A stretch of DNA of 9,959 nt from NCBI GenBank assembly GCA_017500625.1, contig JAFVYX010000217.1:1-9959 (forward strand), written 5' to 3'. A program made the translations under genes and the position numbers. The DNA is from Clostridia bacterium (lineage in GTDB: Bacteria; Bacillota_A; Clostridia; Oscillospirales; CAG-272). Below the pieces are notes generated by a model. The model made no database searches. It was not told the DNA's origin and worked only from the letters and a program-made list of their open reading frames with translations. Numbering within the stretch: position 1 is the first letter of the stretch; each line of letters begins with the position of its first letter. Shown here in pieces: positions 1 through 6,633 of this stretch.

Positions 1-516
1 CCAGTCATATTTCCCTGGAATCTGGCTAAACAGACCCGCTTCATAATAACCAGCCAGTTTTACGCCCAGATTATCCAAGCCTGCTGCAGACAGTCTTTCA
101 ACGATCTGTTCAGTTTGAGCATATGTAGTCAGCGGAACTGTCTGAGTTACAGGCAGTAAATTCATCCATTGAATATCACGTTTCACATTGCCTACGAATT
201 CAATCATACCCGAAAGATGAATTTGGGGCTTTTCCGCAAGCATGTCTCGTTCTATTAACATGGCACGGCAAACCTTCGCCATTTCGTTATAATCCGCACC
301 TGGTTCAAGAAAACGATATCTCACGCGGATATCGCCTCTATATACCTCATACCCAAAGAGAGTTGAAGTATTCTGTTGGTGAATTGATGCATCACCGAAC
401 TCAAGGATTTGAAAGGACGTCGAAAGAACGGATGCCTGATTTGTATACTTCTCATTCAAGAAAGCCAGCTCTGCACCTTGTTCAATCAAAGCTATCATAC
501 CGCATTCATTAGTTCT
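1..516 (-). CDS. DUF5696-like protein, internal fragment
   Basis: The minus strand is open from about 528 down to base 1 and the protein runs off the window edge, so the C-terminus is missing. The N-terminus is also missing: the frame enters at the junction near 515-525. The first ATG (496-498) has no ribosome binding site and lies inside what looks like a conserved strand, GMIALIEQGAE. A later stretch, VPLTTYAQTEQIVERLSAAG followed by LGVKLAGYYEAGLF, resembles from memory the DUF5696 family of large Bacillota proteins of unknown function, often found near carbohydrate transport genes. Base composition is clearly lower in GC than the genes to the right, and codons often end in A or T. This suggests a different genomic origin from the central region. 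Coding status is quite sure; the family name is moderately sure. Confidence 0.6.
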
Positions 517-727
517 AGAGGCAGTCGGTGGGGACCATGATGGCCGTGCCGCCCGCCTCACGGATACGGGCGACAACGGCGTCACCCGCCTCCTTGTTGC
601 GGTCGATGATAGCGATCTTGGCACCGCACTCGGCCAGCGCCTCGGCAAACGAGGAGCAAAGCACGCCGGCGCCGCCGGTGATAGCGGCAACCTTGCCGCA
701 AAGGTCGATCTTAAAGGGAAGCTTCAT
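515..727 (-). pseudogene. SDR-family oxidoreductase, 3'-truncated (mannonate oxidoreductase-like)
   Basis: This is the N-terminal part of a short-chain dehydrogenase/reductase. The Rossmann nucleotide-binding loop TGGAGVLC is at residues 17-24 and the second strand IAIIDRN ends with the acidic residue expected for NAD(H) preference. The sequence stops after 70 residues at a TAG, where the family normally continues for about 200 more, so the catalytic Ser-Tyr-Lys is absent. The opening resembles the SDR type of D-mannonate/fructuronate oxidoreductases. The start is well supported: AAGGAG lies 8 bases before the ATG. It follows the Gfo/Idh/MocA gene by about 50 bases and is probably the last gene of the same minus-strand operon. 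The break coincides with a change in base composition, so either the gene was cut by a rearrangement or the contig is chimeric here. The final residues C-L probably belong to the joined sequence. Confidence 0.75.
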
Positions 728-776
728 AACGGAATCTCCTTACTGTTTTGTATTTCCTGTTTATTTTAACACATTT

Positions 777-1796
777 TTACTTGCCCGTCAAGAGGATTTT
801 CTCGCCGTGGGAGCGGTAGAGGGCAAAAAGAATGCGCATCGTGCGCGCCGCCGAGGACAGCGAGACGGGAACCTCGGTGCCGCTTGCCACCGCCTCATAG
901 AATTCGCGGATCGCGATAGCGTGACCAACGCCCCAGCAGGATTTGCCCACAAGGGCGGCGGGGGTAGATTCGACCTCCACGCGCTCACCGTTCTTGAAGA
1001 GCTTGCCGTCCATGCAGGCCACGCGCGTGCCGTTCTTTGTCAGCACCTCGTAAAAGTTCTGCGCGTCTCCACCGTAATCGTTCGAGGCAAAGAAGCAGAT
1101 CTTGCCGCCGTCCTCAAAGGTCGCGATAAAGCCGGCGTTGTCCTCCACCTCGGAGAAGGCGGCGTTCTCCCACAGTGCCGTCTCGCCCTGCACCGATATC
1201 GGCTTGGCGGGGAAGGCGCTGACCAGGAGATCGAGCGTGTGAATGGCCTGGTTGATCATCGCGCCGCCTCCCTCACGGGAAAGGCGACCGTGCCAATCGT
1301 CGGCCGTGTAATATTCAAGACCGCGCTTCCAAGTGACCATAGCGCGCGCGGCCTTCGCCCCACCGTTTTCCTCGATCAGCTCGTAAAAGCGGTGGGTGAT
1401 CGGCAGGCGGCGGTTCTGGAAGGACACGGTCAGTCTTGCCGTGCTGCTTGCTTCGGCGGTAAGGAGCGCGGAAAGCTCCGCCTCGCTGTTGCCCGCGGGC
1501 TTTTCAAGATACACGTGAATGCCGCGCTTAAGGCACTCGCAGGCCATCTCGGCGTGCAGGTCGTGCGGCGTGCAAACGTGGACCGCCTCGGGCTTTGCCT
1601 CGTCCAGCATACGGCGCCAGTCGGTGAAGATCGCGGCGTCCTTGGCAAAGGCGTCGCGCAGGGCCTCGGCTCTTTGGGGAAGGACGTCGCAAAGCGCCAC
1701 AAGACGGGTGCGGTCGTTCCCTGTCAGCGCGGAGGCATGATTTTTTGAGATCGCGCCACAGCCAATGATGGCGGCGCGGATAGCTGCGGGGGCCAT
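777..1796 (-). CDS. Gfo/Idh/MocA-family oxidoreductase 1
   Basis: A complete NAD(P)-dependent dehydrogenase of 339 residues, the usual size for the family. The N-terminal Rossmann fold carries the dinucleotide-binding loop IGCGAIS at residues 11-17. The family lysine is in YLEKP (residues 96-100). The substrate-domain motif GGGAMINQAIHTLDLL (176-191) places H186 and D189 at the catalytic and binding positions, with Asn182 where many relatives have Asp. The frame also allows an ATG 60 bases earlier, but that lies inside the preceding gene. The ATG at 1796 sits 4 bases after the upstream TGA and directly precedes the first beta strand, so I chose it. The tight spacing implies translational coupling with the TIM-barrel gene. 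The likely role is oxidation of a sugar, polyol or glycoside hydroxyl to a ketone, or the reverse. The substrate is not determinable here. Confidence 0.9.
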   Translation of the reverse strand: MAPAAIRAAIIGCGAISKNHASALTGNDRTRLVALCDVLPQRAEALRDAFAKDAAIFTDWRRMLDEAKPEAVHVCTPHDLHAEMACECLKRGIHVYLEKPAGNSEAELSALLTAEASSTARLTVSFQNRRLPITHRFYELIEENGGAKAARAMVTWKRGLEYYTADDWHGRLSREGGGAMINQAIHTLDLLVSAFPAKPISVQGETALWENAAFSEVEDNAGFIATFEDGGKICFFASNDYGGDAQNFYEVLTKNGTRVACMDGKLFKNGERVEVESTPAALVGKSCWGVGHAIAIREFYEAVASGTEVPVSLSSAARTMRILFALYRSHGEKILLTGK

Positions 1797-1800
1797 GGCG

Positions 1801-2697
1801 TCAGGCACGGGGCGTAAACACGCCGGTCTCGCACTCGACAAAGCCCGCACCGACAAGCAAGCGCTTCAGCGCTGCCGCGGCGTAGGCAAAGGCCTCGCGC
1901 TTGCTGGCAAAGGACTGCCCCTTGCCGGCCAGATTGCGGTCGTCGATCGCACTGTAGCCCGCAAAATCCGCAAGGTGGGGCTCCAGCGTCAGATAGACGG
2001 TGTCGTCGGTCGTCTTGCTGTGGGCGGCGAGGATCTCGGCAATGCGCCCCTCACCGTCACCGGGAGGCACGATCCTGTCGCCGTTCTTCGACTCGGCGTC
2101 CTTGATGTGAATGTATTCGAGCGAGGGACGCGTGACCTCGTAGCCCTTCATGGGGTCGTTGGCCGTCAGAATGTAGTTGGCCGCGTCCCAGATGCCACGC
2201 AGCCCGGGCACCGATGCCAGAACGTCGGCCACGCATTCGGGGGATTCCCCGTAGATCGCGCCCTCGTTCTCGTGGCAGAGGGTGATCCCCACCGCCTCGG
2301 CATACTCCTGGAAGGCGCGCAGCCGCGCGACCACCTCGTCACGGTAAGGCGCGGGATCCTCGCCTTTGGGAATGAAGAAGCTGAACATACGAATGCGGGG
2401 CGTGCCCAGGCGCTTCGCGATCTCGCAGGCGCGCTTGAAGCTCTCAAAGTGCGGCGGGAACGGCTCGTTGATCGGATACTTGCCGATGGGGGAGCCGATC
2501 GCCGAAAGGCCGATGCCTGCCGCATCGAGGGCGGCGCGCATCTCGTCAAGCTCCTCGTTTGTGAGCGTCATGATGCCGCGCCCGTCAATAAAGCGGGGCT
2601 CCATGCAGGTGATGCCGCACTCCTTGAGGGCGTCCAGCTGCTCAGAGAGCGAGTCGGCGGCCTCGTCGGAGAAGGCGGAAAGAACGTACTTTGCCAT
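1801..2697 (-). CDS. Sugar phosphate isomerase/epimerase family TIM barrel (B)
   Basis: A 298-residue protein of the xylose-isomerase-like (AP endonuclease family 2) TIM-barrel superfamily, whose members isomerise or epimerise sugars and keto-sugars using a divalent metal. The likely metal ligands are visible in the usual order: E143 in CHENEG, D171 in IWDAAN, H197 in YIHIKDA, and E239 in LTLEPHL. No signal peptide is seen, so it is probably cytosolic. The start at 2697 is preceded by AGAGGA about 10 bases upstream. It is the second gene of the minus-strand operon, 22 bases after the other TIM-barrel gene and 4 bases before the dehydrogenase start. The pairing with a Gfo/Idh/MocA enzyme suggests it acts on the keto product or substrate of that enzyme. 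Family assignment is firm; the reaction is unknown. Confidence 0.88.
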   Translation of the reverse strand: MAKYVLSAFSDEAADSLSEQLDALKECGITCMEPRFIDGRGIMTLTNEELDEMRAALDAAGIGLSAIGSPIGKYPINEPFPPHFESFKRACEIAKRLGTPRIRMFSFFIPKGEDPAPYRDEVVARLRAFQEYAEAVGITLCHENEGAIYGESPECVADVLASVPGLRGIWDAANYILTANDPMKGYEVTRPSLEYIHIKDAESKNGDRIVPPGDGEGRIAEILAAHSKTTDDTVYLTLEPHLADFAGYSAIDDRNLAGKGQSFASKREAFAYAAAALKRLLVGAGFVECETGVFTPRA

Positions 2698-2719
2698 AGC
2701 GACGTTTCCTCTTTATCTC

Positions 2720-3475
2720 TTATTTGCCGAAGAGCGGAGCGATGTTCTTGTAGCTGATCGCCATCTGACCCATGGAGTCTCCGCTCGCGGGGGCGTTGTC
2801 CTGCTCGATAAGGATATTCTTGACGCCCGTCTCAAGGCAGGCATCGTAAATGCGCTTGAAGTCGATGATGCCCTCGCCGCAGGCGCAGATGGGGCGGTCC
2901 TCGGTGGCGGCCATGTCCTTGAAGTGGAGGTTCACGATGCGGCCCTTGAGGCGGTAAACGTACTCCACGGGATCCAGGCCCGCGTAGGTCGTCCAGTACA
3001 CGTCGTGAATGAAGTTGAATTCGGGATACTCCTCGATCATCGTCTCGTACATCGAGGTACCGCCGAGATCGCGGAACTCGCCCGCGTGGTTGTGGAAGCC
3101 GAAGGTCATGCCCGCGGCGTTCACCTTCTTGACCGCCTCACGGAGGGCGTCAAATTTCACCTTGGCCTCCTCGATCGTCGCGTAATTCGAGCCGATGCCG
3201 CCAATGCCGATCTCAGGGCAGCCGAAAAGCTTATGCTCGGCAATGACCGTGTCGGTTTCGTTCACCAGACGGTCAAAGGGAATGTGGGTGCAGACCACGG
3301 GGAGATCAAACTCCCGAACGCAGGCGGCAATGTCCTTCGCGGTCACGGCCGCGCCGATGCCCGAGATCTGGACAACGTCATAGCCGATCTCCTTGGTCTG
3401 ACGGAAGGCCTCGCGCAGTCCCTCGGGGGTTGCGGTCAGGTCGCGGATCGAATAAAATTGAGAGCCAAGCTTCAT
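2720..3475 (-). CDS. Sugar phosphate isomerase/epimerase family TIM barrel (A)
   Basis: A 251-residue TIM-barrel protein of the same superfamily as its downstream neighbour but clearly divergent from it. Visible hallmarks are the opening strand KLGSQFYSIRD, the HNHAGEF motif (128-134) with E133, D158 in FIHDVYW, H184 in NLHFKDM, and E224 in LIEQDN. These fit the usual metal-binding and catalytic set. An ATG seven codons earlier (3496) is in frame, but AGAGGA lies 7-8 bases before the ATG at 3475 and the conserved first strand starts there, so 3475 is preferred. It is the first gene of the minus-strand operon, downstream of an extended -10 promoter and of direct repeats shared with the divergent AraC gene. 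Exact substrate unknown; similar proteins act as inosose or keto-sugar isomerases or dehydratases. Confidence 0.88.
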   Translation of the reverse strand: MKLGSQFYSIRDLTATPEGLREAFRQTKEIGYDVVQISGIGAAVTAKDIAACVREFDLPVVCTHIPFDRLVNETDTVIAEHKLFGCPEIGIGGIGSNYATIEEAKVKFDALREAVKKVNAAGMTFGFHNHAGEFRDLGGTSMYETMIEEYPEFNFIHDVYWTTYAGLDPVEYVYRLKGRIVNLHFKDMAATEDRPICACGEGIIDFKRIYDACLETGVKNILIEQDNAPASGDSMGQMAISYKNIAPLFGK

Positions 3476-3528
3476 ATTCTGTTCCTCTTTGTTCATAAGA
3501 TTGGAAGATCGCAGTCTCCCACATTCTT

Positions 3529-3558
3529 ATTATAGCATAAAGTAATTTTGGTTTTCCA
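3529..3558 (-). promoter_or_regulatory. Extended -10 promoter of the TIM-barrel/dehydrogenase operon
   Basis: On the minus strand a perfect TATAAT (3529-3534) is preceded by TGC, giving the extended -10 form TGnTATAAT. The best -35 is TGGAAA at 3553-3558, 18 bases away and matching TTGACA at four of six positions. A weak -35 with a strong -10 suits activator dependence. Transcription would start near 3522, leaving a leader of about 45 bases. Confidence 0.6.
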
Positions 3559-3600
3559 TTGCCGAAATTGTCAAAACTATTGCAAATATTGCTCACCTAT
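3558..3600. promoter_or_regulatory. 21-bp-period direct repeat, candidate AraC-1 operator
   Basis: ATTGC-N4-ATTG occurs twice in the same orientation, at 3558-3570 and 3579-3591, exactly 21 bases apart, or two helical turns. AraC-family activators with two helix-turn-helix motifs typically bind tandem direct half-sites at this spacing. The array touches the weak -35 of the leftward operon and covers the -35 of the araC gene's own promoter. That placement suggests activation of the operon and autorepression of the regulator. The regulatory roles are inference; the repeat is directly visible. Confidence 0.55.
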
Positions 3601-3608
3601 GATACAAT
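3580..3608 (+). promoter_or_regulatory. Candidate promoter of araC-1/dxs
   Basis: TTGCAA (3580-3585) and TACAAT (3603-3608) are separated by 17 bases and match the sigma-70/sigma-A consensus at four and five positions. A start near 3615 gives a short leader of about 23 bases ending in the AAGGAG ribosome binding site. The -35 lies inside the second copy of the 21-bp repeat. Confidence 0.5.
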
Positions 3609-3637
3609 GGAAGCATCAAAGCCCAAAGGAGAGCGCC

Positions 3638-4474
3638 ATGGACGCCTATACCGTAGAGGAATACCCGGGGATCCGTTTTTATCATTCGATCGATGAGCAT
3701 CCGGTCCCTGCCGGCTTTTCCCGCCATTGCCATACGCATTACGAGGTCATTTACGTGGTGCGCGGTGCGGGAAATTACGTGGTGGAGGGGGAAAAATACG
3801 ATCTTCGCCCCGCCACCCTGATGTTCTTTCGCCCGGGCGAATTCCATTACGTGGACGTCCGCCGCGAGGAGCCCTATGAGCGCTACGTCTTCCATTTTAC
3901 GGGGGAGGGGCTGCCCGAGGCGGGGGAGGCCCTGCGCCGCCTTTCGGATAAGCCGCTCGGTGAGGGCAATTTTTACGCAATCGGCGATATGCCGATGAGC
4001 GCTCCGCCGATCTTCGACCGCTTTGAGCGCCTGGCCGCGCTTCCGCGCCCTGAGGGGGAGCACCTCTCGCGCCTTCTTCTTTCCGAGCTTCTGGTGCTGA
4101 TCTCGCTGGCCAGCCCGGCCCCCGGCACCAAGAAGAAGGAGGAGCCGCTCGGTGCGCGCGTCATTCGCTACGTCAACGCCCACATTGCCGAGCCCCTCTC
4201 GCTCGATGCCATTGCGGGCGAGTTCTACGTCAGCAAATACTACCTCTGTCGTGCCTTCAAGCGCCACAACGGCATCTCGATCCTCGGCTATATCAACGGC
4301 AAGCGTGTGATGATGGCCCGTCAGATGATCGAGAGCGGTGAGGTCGCCGCCGACGTTGCCGAGCGCGTCGGCTTCTCGGATTACTCCACCTTCTACCGTG
4401 CCTACCGCAAGGCGTACGGGCAGTCTCCCACCGAGGGGCGCCGCGCCCCCACCGACCGAGGTCACCGCGCATGA
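3638..4474 (+). CDS. AraC-family transcriptional regulator 1
   Basis: A 278-residue regulator with the standard two-part layout. Residues about 10-90 form a cupin-type sensor domain (HCHTHYEVIYVVRG at 30-43, PGEFHYV at 66-72), which binds a small ligand such as a sugar. Residues about 172-270 form the DNA-binding domain with two helix-turn-helix motifs: LSLDAIAGEFYVSKYYLCRA, then VAERVGFSDYSTFYRAYRK with the typical end GQSP. The ATG at 3638 is chosen because AAGGAG precedes it by 7 bases; an earlier in-frame ATG at 3548 overlaps the promoter. It is divergent from the TIM-barrel operon, which it probably controls through the shared repeats. Its last codons overlap dxs by ATGA, so the two are transcribed and translated together. 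The C-terminal tail after GQSP is short and rich in Arg and Pro. Confidence 0.92.
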   Translation: MDAYTVEEYPGIRFYHSIDEHPVPAGFSRHCHTHYEVIYVVRGAGNYVVEGEKYDLRPATLMFFRPGEFHYVDVRREEPYERYVFHFTGEGLPEAGEALRRLSDKPLGEGNFYAIGDMPMSAPPIFDRFERLAALPRPEGEHLSRLLLSELLVLISLASPAPGTKKKEEPLGARVIRYVNAHIAEPLSLDAIAGEFYVSKYYLCRAFKRHNGISILGYINGKRVMMARQMIESGEVAADVAERVGFSDYSTFYRAYRKAYGQSPTEGRRAPTDRGHRA

Positions 4475-6333
4475 GCGACCGTTATCCTCTGCTGCTTTCG
4501 ATCCAAGACCCCGCCGATCTCCGCGCCCTGCCCGAGGAGTCCATGCCCGCGCTCTGCCAAGAGATCCGCGAGTTTCTTATCGAGCACGTGCCGCGGACGG
4601 GCGGCCACCTTGCTTCCAATCTCGGCATCGTTGAGCTGACGGTGGCTCTCCACCGCGTCTTTGATACCCCGCGTGACCGTCTCATCTTTGACGTCGGCCA
4701 CCAGAGCTACGTCCATAAGCTCCTCACCGGTCGGCGCGAGGCGTTCGATACCCTCCGTACCCCGGGTGGCCTCTCGGGCTTCACTCGCCGTGGGGAAAGC
4801 GAGTACGATGCCTTTGGCGCCGGTCATTCCTCCACCTCGCTTTCGGCCGCCCTTGGCTTTGCGATGACCGATAAGCTCGCAGGGCGCGATACCACCACCG
4901 TGGCTGTCATCGGTGACGGCGCCTACACGGGCGGTATGATCCACGAGGCGCTCAACAACTGCGCTCCCGACCTGCCGCTGGTCATCGTCCTCAACGAGAA
5001 CGAGATGTCGATCTCGCGCAACATCGGCGCCTTCGCCCGCCAGATCGCCGGGATCCGCAACTCCCACCATTACCGCCGCGCCAAAAGCGTGACCGTCCGT
5101 ATCCTTCCTCGCCTGCCGCTTCTCGGCCGACCCCTCTACCGTCTTCTCCGCGCGATCAAGCAAAGGATCAAAAACCGCCTCTACTCCTCGAACTACTTCG
5201 AGGAAATGGGACTCTACTACCTCGGCCCCGCCGACGGCAACAATTACGTCGAGACGGCCCGCCTTCTCCGTGAGGCGCGCGCCAAGAGGGAGAGCGTCAT
5301 TCTGCATCTCTCCACCAAAAAAGGGAAGGGCTACGCCCCTGCTGAGGCCGATCCCTCGGTCTATCACAGCATAGCCCCCGGCGTTGCCACCGTCTCGGCC
5401 TTTTCTGTCACGGCGGGAAAGACGCTCACCGCCCTGGCCTCCGCCGACCCCTCGGTCGTGGCCGTCACCGCCGCGATGCGCGAGAGTACGGGGCTTGCCC
5501 CCTTCTTTGAGGCCCACCCCGACCGCGCCTATGACGTCGGCATTGCCGAGGGGCACGCCCTCACCTTTGCCGCAGGCCTCGCCGCGGCGGGCACAAAGCC
5601 CTACGTGGCTGTCTATTCCACCTTCCTCCAGCGCGCCTATGACAGCATCGTGCATGACGTGGCGCTCCAGGGGCTCCCCGTCCGCATTCTCGTCGACCGC
5701 GCGGGGCTTTCGCGTGGAGACGGCCCCACTCACCACGGCATCTTTGACGTCGCCTTTCTTTCGCATATCCCGAATATGACCCTCTATGCCCCCGCCACGC
5801 TCGGGAGTCTTCGCGCCCTTCTCGCCGATACCCTCACAGCCGAGGGGCCGCTTTCCGTGCGCTACGAAAACCGCGCCGAAAGCGCGGCGATCCTTTCGGC
5901 CTTCTATAAGGACGGCGATTTTGAAAACTACGGCGTCCGTCCCGATTTCACCACCCCCGAGGAGGCCCGGGACGCCGTGATCCTCACCTACGGCGCCATT
6001 GCCGAGGAGGCGCTTGCCGCCGCCGCCACTCTCCGTGAGCGCGGCCTTCGCGTCGGCGTTATCCTCCTTGAGATCCTGAAGCCCTACAAAACGACCGCCG
6101 AGCGCCTTCTGCCGTACCTCGCCGATACCCGCCGCGCCGTCTTTCTCGAGGGGGCGATCCGCGCGGGCGGCGCCGGCCTCACGCTCGGCGATGCGCTTTG
6201 CTCGCTTGGCCTCCGTATCCCCTATGACGTCCTCGCGATCGACGATCATTTCGCCGTCCCCGAGACTCCCACGCCTCTCAAGGAATTTTGCCACATCGCG
6301 GCCGATGATGTCGTAAAACTCCTTCTTTCGTAA
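4471..6333 (+). CDS. dxs: 1-deoxy-D-xylulose-5-phosphate synthase
   Basis: A full-length (620 residues) thiamine-diphosphate enzyme that condenses pyruvate and glyceraldehyde 3-phosphate into DXP, the precursor for MEP-pathway isoprenoids, thiamine and pyridoxal. Visible hallmarks are H46 in GGHLAS, H77 in DVGHQSY, the thiamine-diphosphate motif from GDGAYTGG to LNN (148-163), E360 in GIAEGHA, YSTFLQRAYD (382-391), and DRAG plus GDGPTHHG (409-423). The C-terminal transketolase domain follows from about residue 500. Several positions differ from the common pattern as I recall it: GPADGNN (252-258) has Asn where E. coli has His299, the usual AEQH is AEGH, and the usual RYPRG is RYENR. Its start overlaps the araC stop (ATGA), which is unusual company for dxs. 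It may be the housekeeping enzyme or a specialised paralogue. No separate promoter is visible; a terminator follows. Confidence 0.93.
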   Translation: MSDRYPLLLSIQDPADLRALPEESMPALCQEIREFLIEHVPRTGGHLASNLGIVELTVALHRVFDTPRDRLIFDVGHQSYVHKLLTGRREAFDTLRTPGGLSGFTRRGESEYDAFGAGHSSTSLSAALGFAMTDKLAGRDTTTVAVIGDGAYTGGMIHEALNNCAPDLPLVIVLNENEMSISRNIGAFARQIAGIRNSHHYRRAKSVTVRILPRLPLLGRPLYRLLRAIKQRIKNRLYSSNYFEEMGLYYLGPADGNNYVETARLLREARAKRESVILHLSTKKGKGYAPAEADPSVYHSIAPGVATVSAFSVTAGKTLTALASADPSVVAVTAAMRESTGLAPFFEAHPDRAYDVGIAEGHALTFAAGLAAAGTKPYVAVYSTFLQRAYDSIVHDVALQGLPVRILVDRAGLSRGDGPTHHGIFDVAFLSHIPNMTLYAPATLGSLRALLADTLTAEGPLSVRYENRAESAAILSAFYKDGDFENYGVRPDFTTPEEARDAVILTYGAIAEEALAAAATLRERGLRVGVILLEILKPYKTTAERLLPYLADTRRAVFLEGAIRAGGAGLTLGDALCSLGLRIPYDVLAIDDHFAVPETPTPLKEFCHIAADDVVKLLLS

Positions 6334-6345
6334 AGAAAACCTAAC

Positions 6346-6375
6346 AAAAAACCACCTGCGTCGCAGGTGGTTTTT
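6346..6375. terminator. Bidirectional rho-independent terminator after dxs
   Basis: ACCACCTGC and GCAGGTGG form a GC-rich stem around a 3-base loop. Five A's lie on one side and a T-run on the other, so it works in both directions. It ends dxs 13 bases after the stop codon and, on the minus strand, the dehydrogenase remnant whose stop is at 6427. Confidence 0.88.
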
Positions 6376-6426
6376 CTTTTCGCTTGCGCGTCTTTGCGCT
6401 CGGCAATAACGCCGCTCGCTTCGTGC

Positions 6427-6633
6427 TTATCTCTTGTGGCCGGGGATATCAACAAGAGTGAGAACGTCAACGGGCATGCCCGTGGCGATCGACTTGTTAC
6501 CGGCAATACCGGTCAGAATGGACATAGCCCCGTCGATGTGCGAGGCCGCCCGATGGAAGCGATCGTATTCGGGAACGCCGAAGATATCGTTGAGCTTCTG
6601 AAACGGATAGAGGAGAGCGGGGGGATTTACGCT
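6427..6633 (-). pseudogene. C-terminal remnant of a Gfo/Idh/MocA-like dehydrogenase
   Basis: The minus strand carries an open frame of about 68 codons with no start codon at its beginning. It is bounded upstream by a TGA at 6634-6636 and ends at TAA 6427-6429. The product reads as a protein C-terminus: QKLNDIFGVPEYDRFHRAAS, then HIDGAMSILTGIAGNKSIAT, ending GMPVDVLTLVDIPGHKR. The pattern of a helix with an A-x-x-I-L core followed by TG-x-PV resembles the last helix and strand of Gfo/Idh/MocA dehydrogenases. Codon use (third-position G/C) matches the neighbouring genes, so it was once a real gene of this genome. The first in-frame ATG lies within the helix and has no ribosome binding site. The 5' part seems deleted right behind the upstream dehydrogenase gene. 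The family call is tentative. Confidence 0.5.

Noticed and set aside
510..520. CTCTAGAACTA on the minus strand at the left junction, identical to part of a common plasmid polylinker including an XbaI site
   Set aside because: The match covers only 11 bases and no adjacent polylinker sites follow, so cloning-vector sequence is not supported. Chance is sufficient, though it falls on the junction.
528..1748. A 406-codon plus-strand open frame opposite the SDR fragment and dehydrogenase 1
   Set aside because: It is a shadow of two recognisable minus-strand genes and crosses their intergenic gap. Its product shows no domain pattern.
4462..6294. A 610-codon open frame on the minus strand, antisense to dxs
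   Set aside because: The plus strand encodes an unmistakable full-length DXS. Strong third-position G/C in a GC-rich gene makes long antisense frames common, and the antisense product is low-complexity (Gly, Arg, Glu) with no family pattern.
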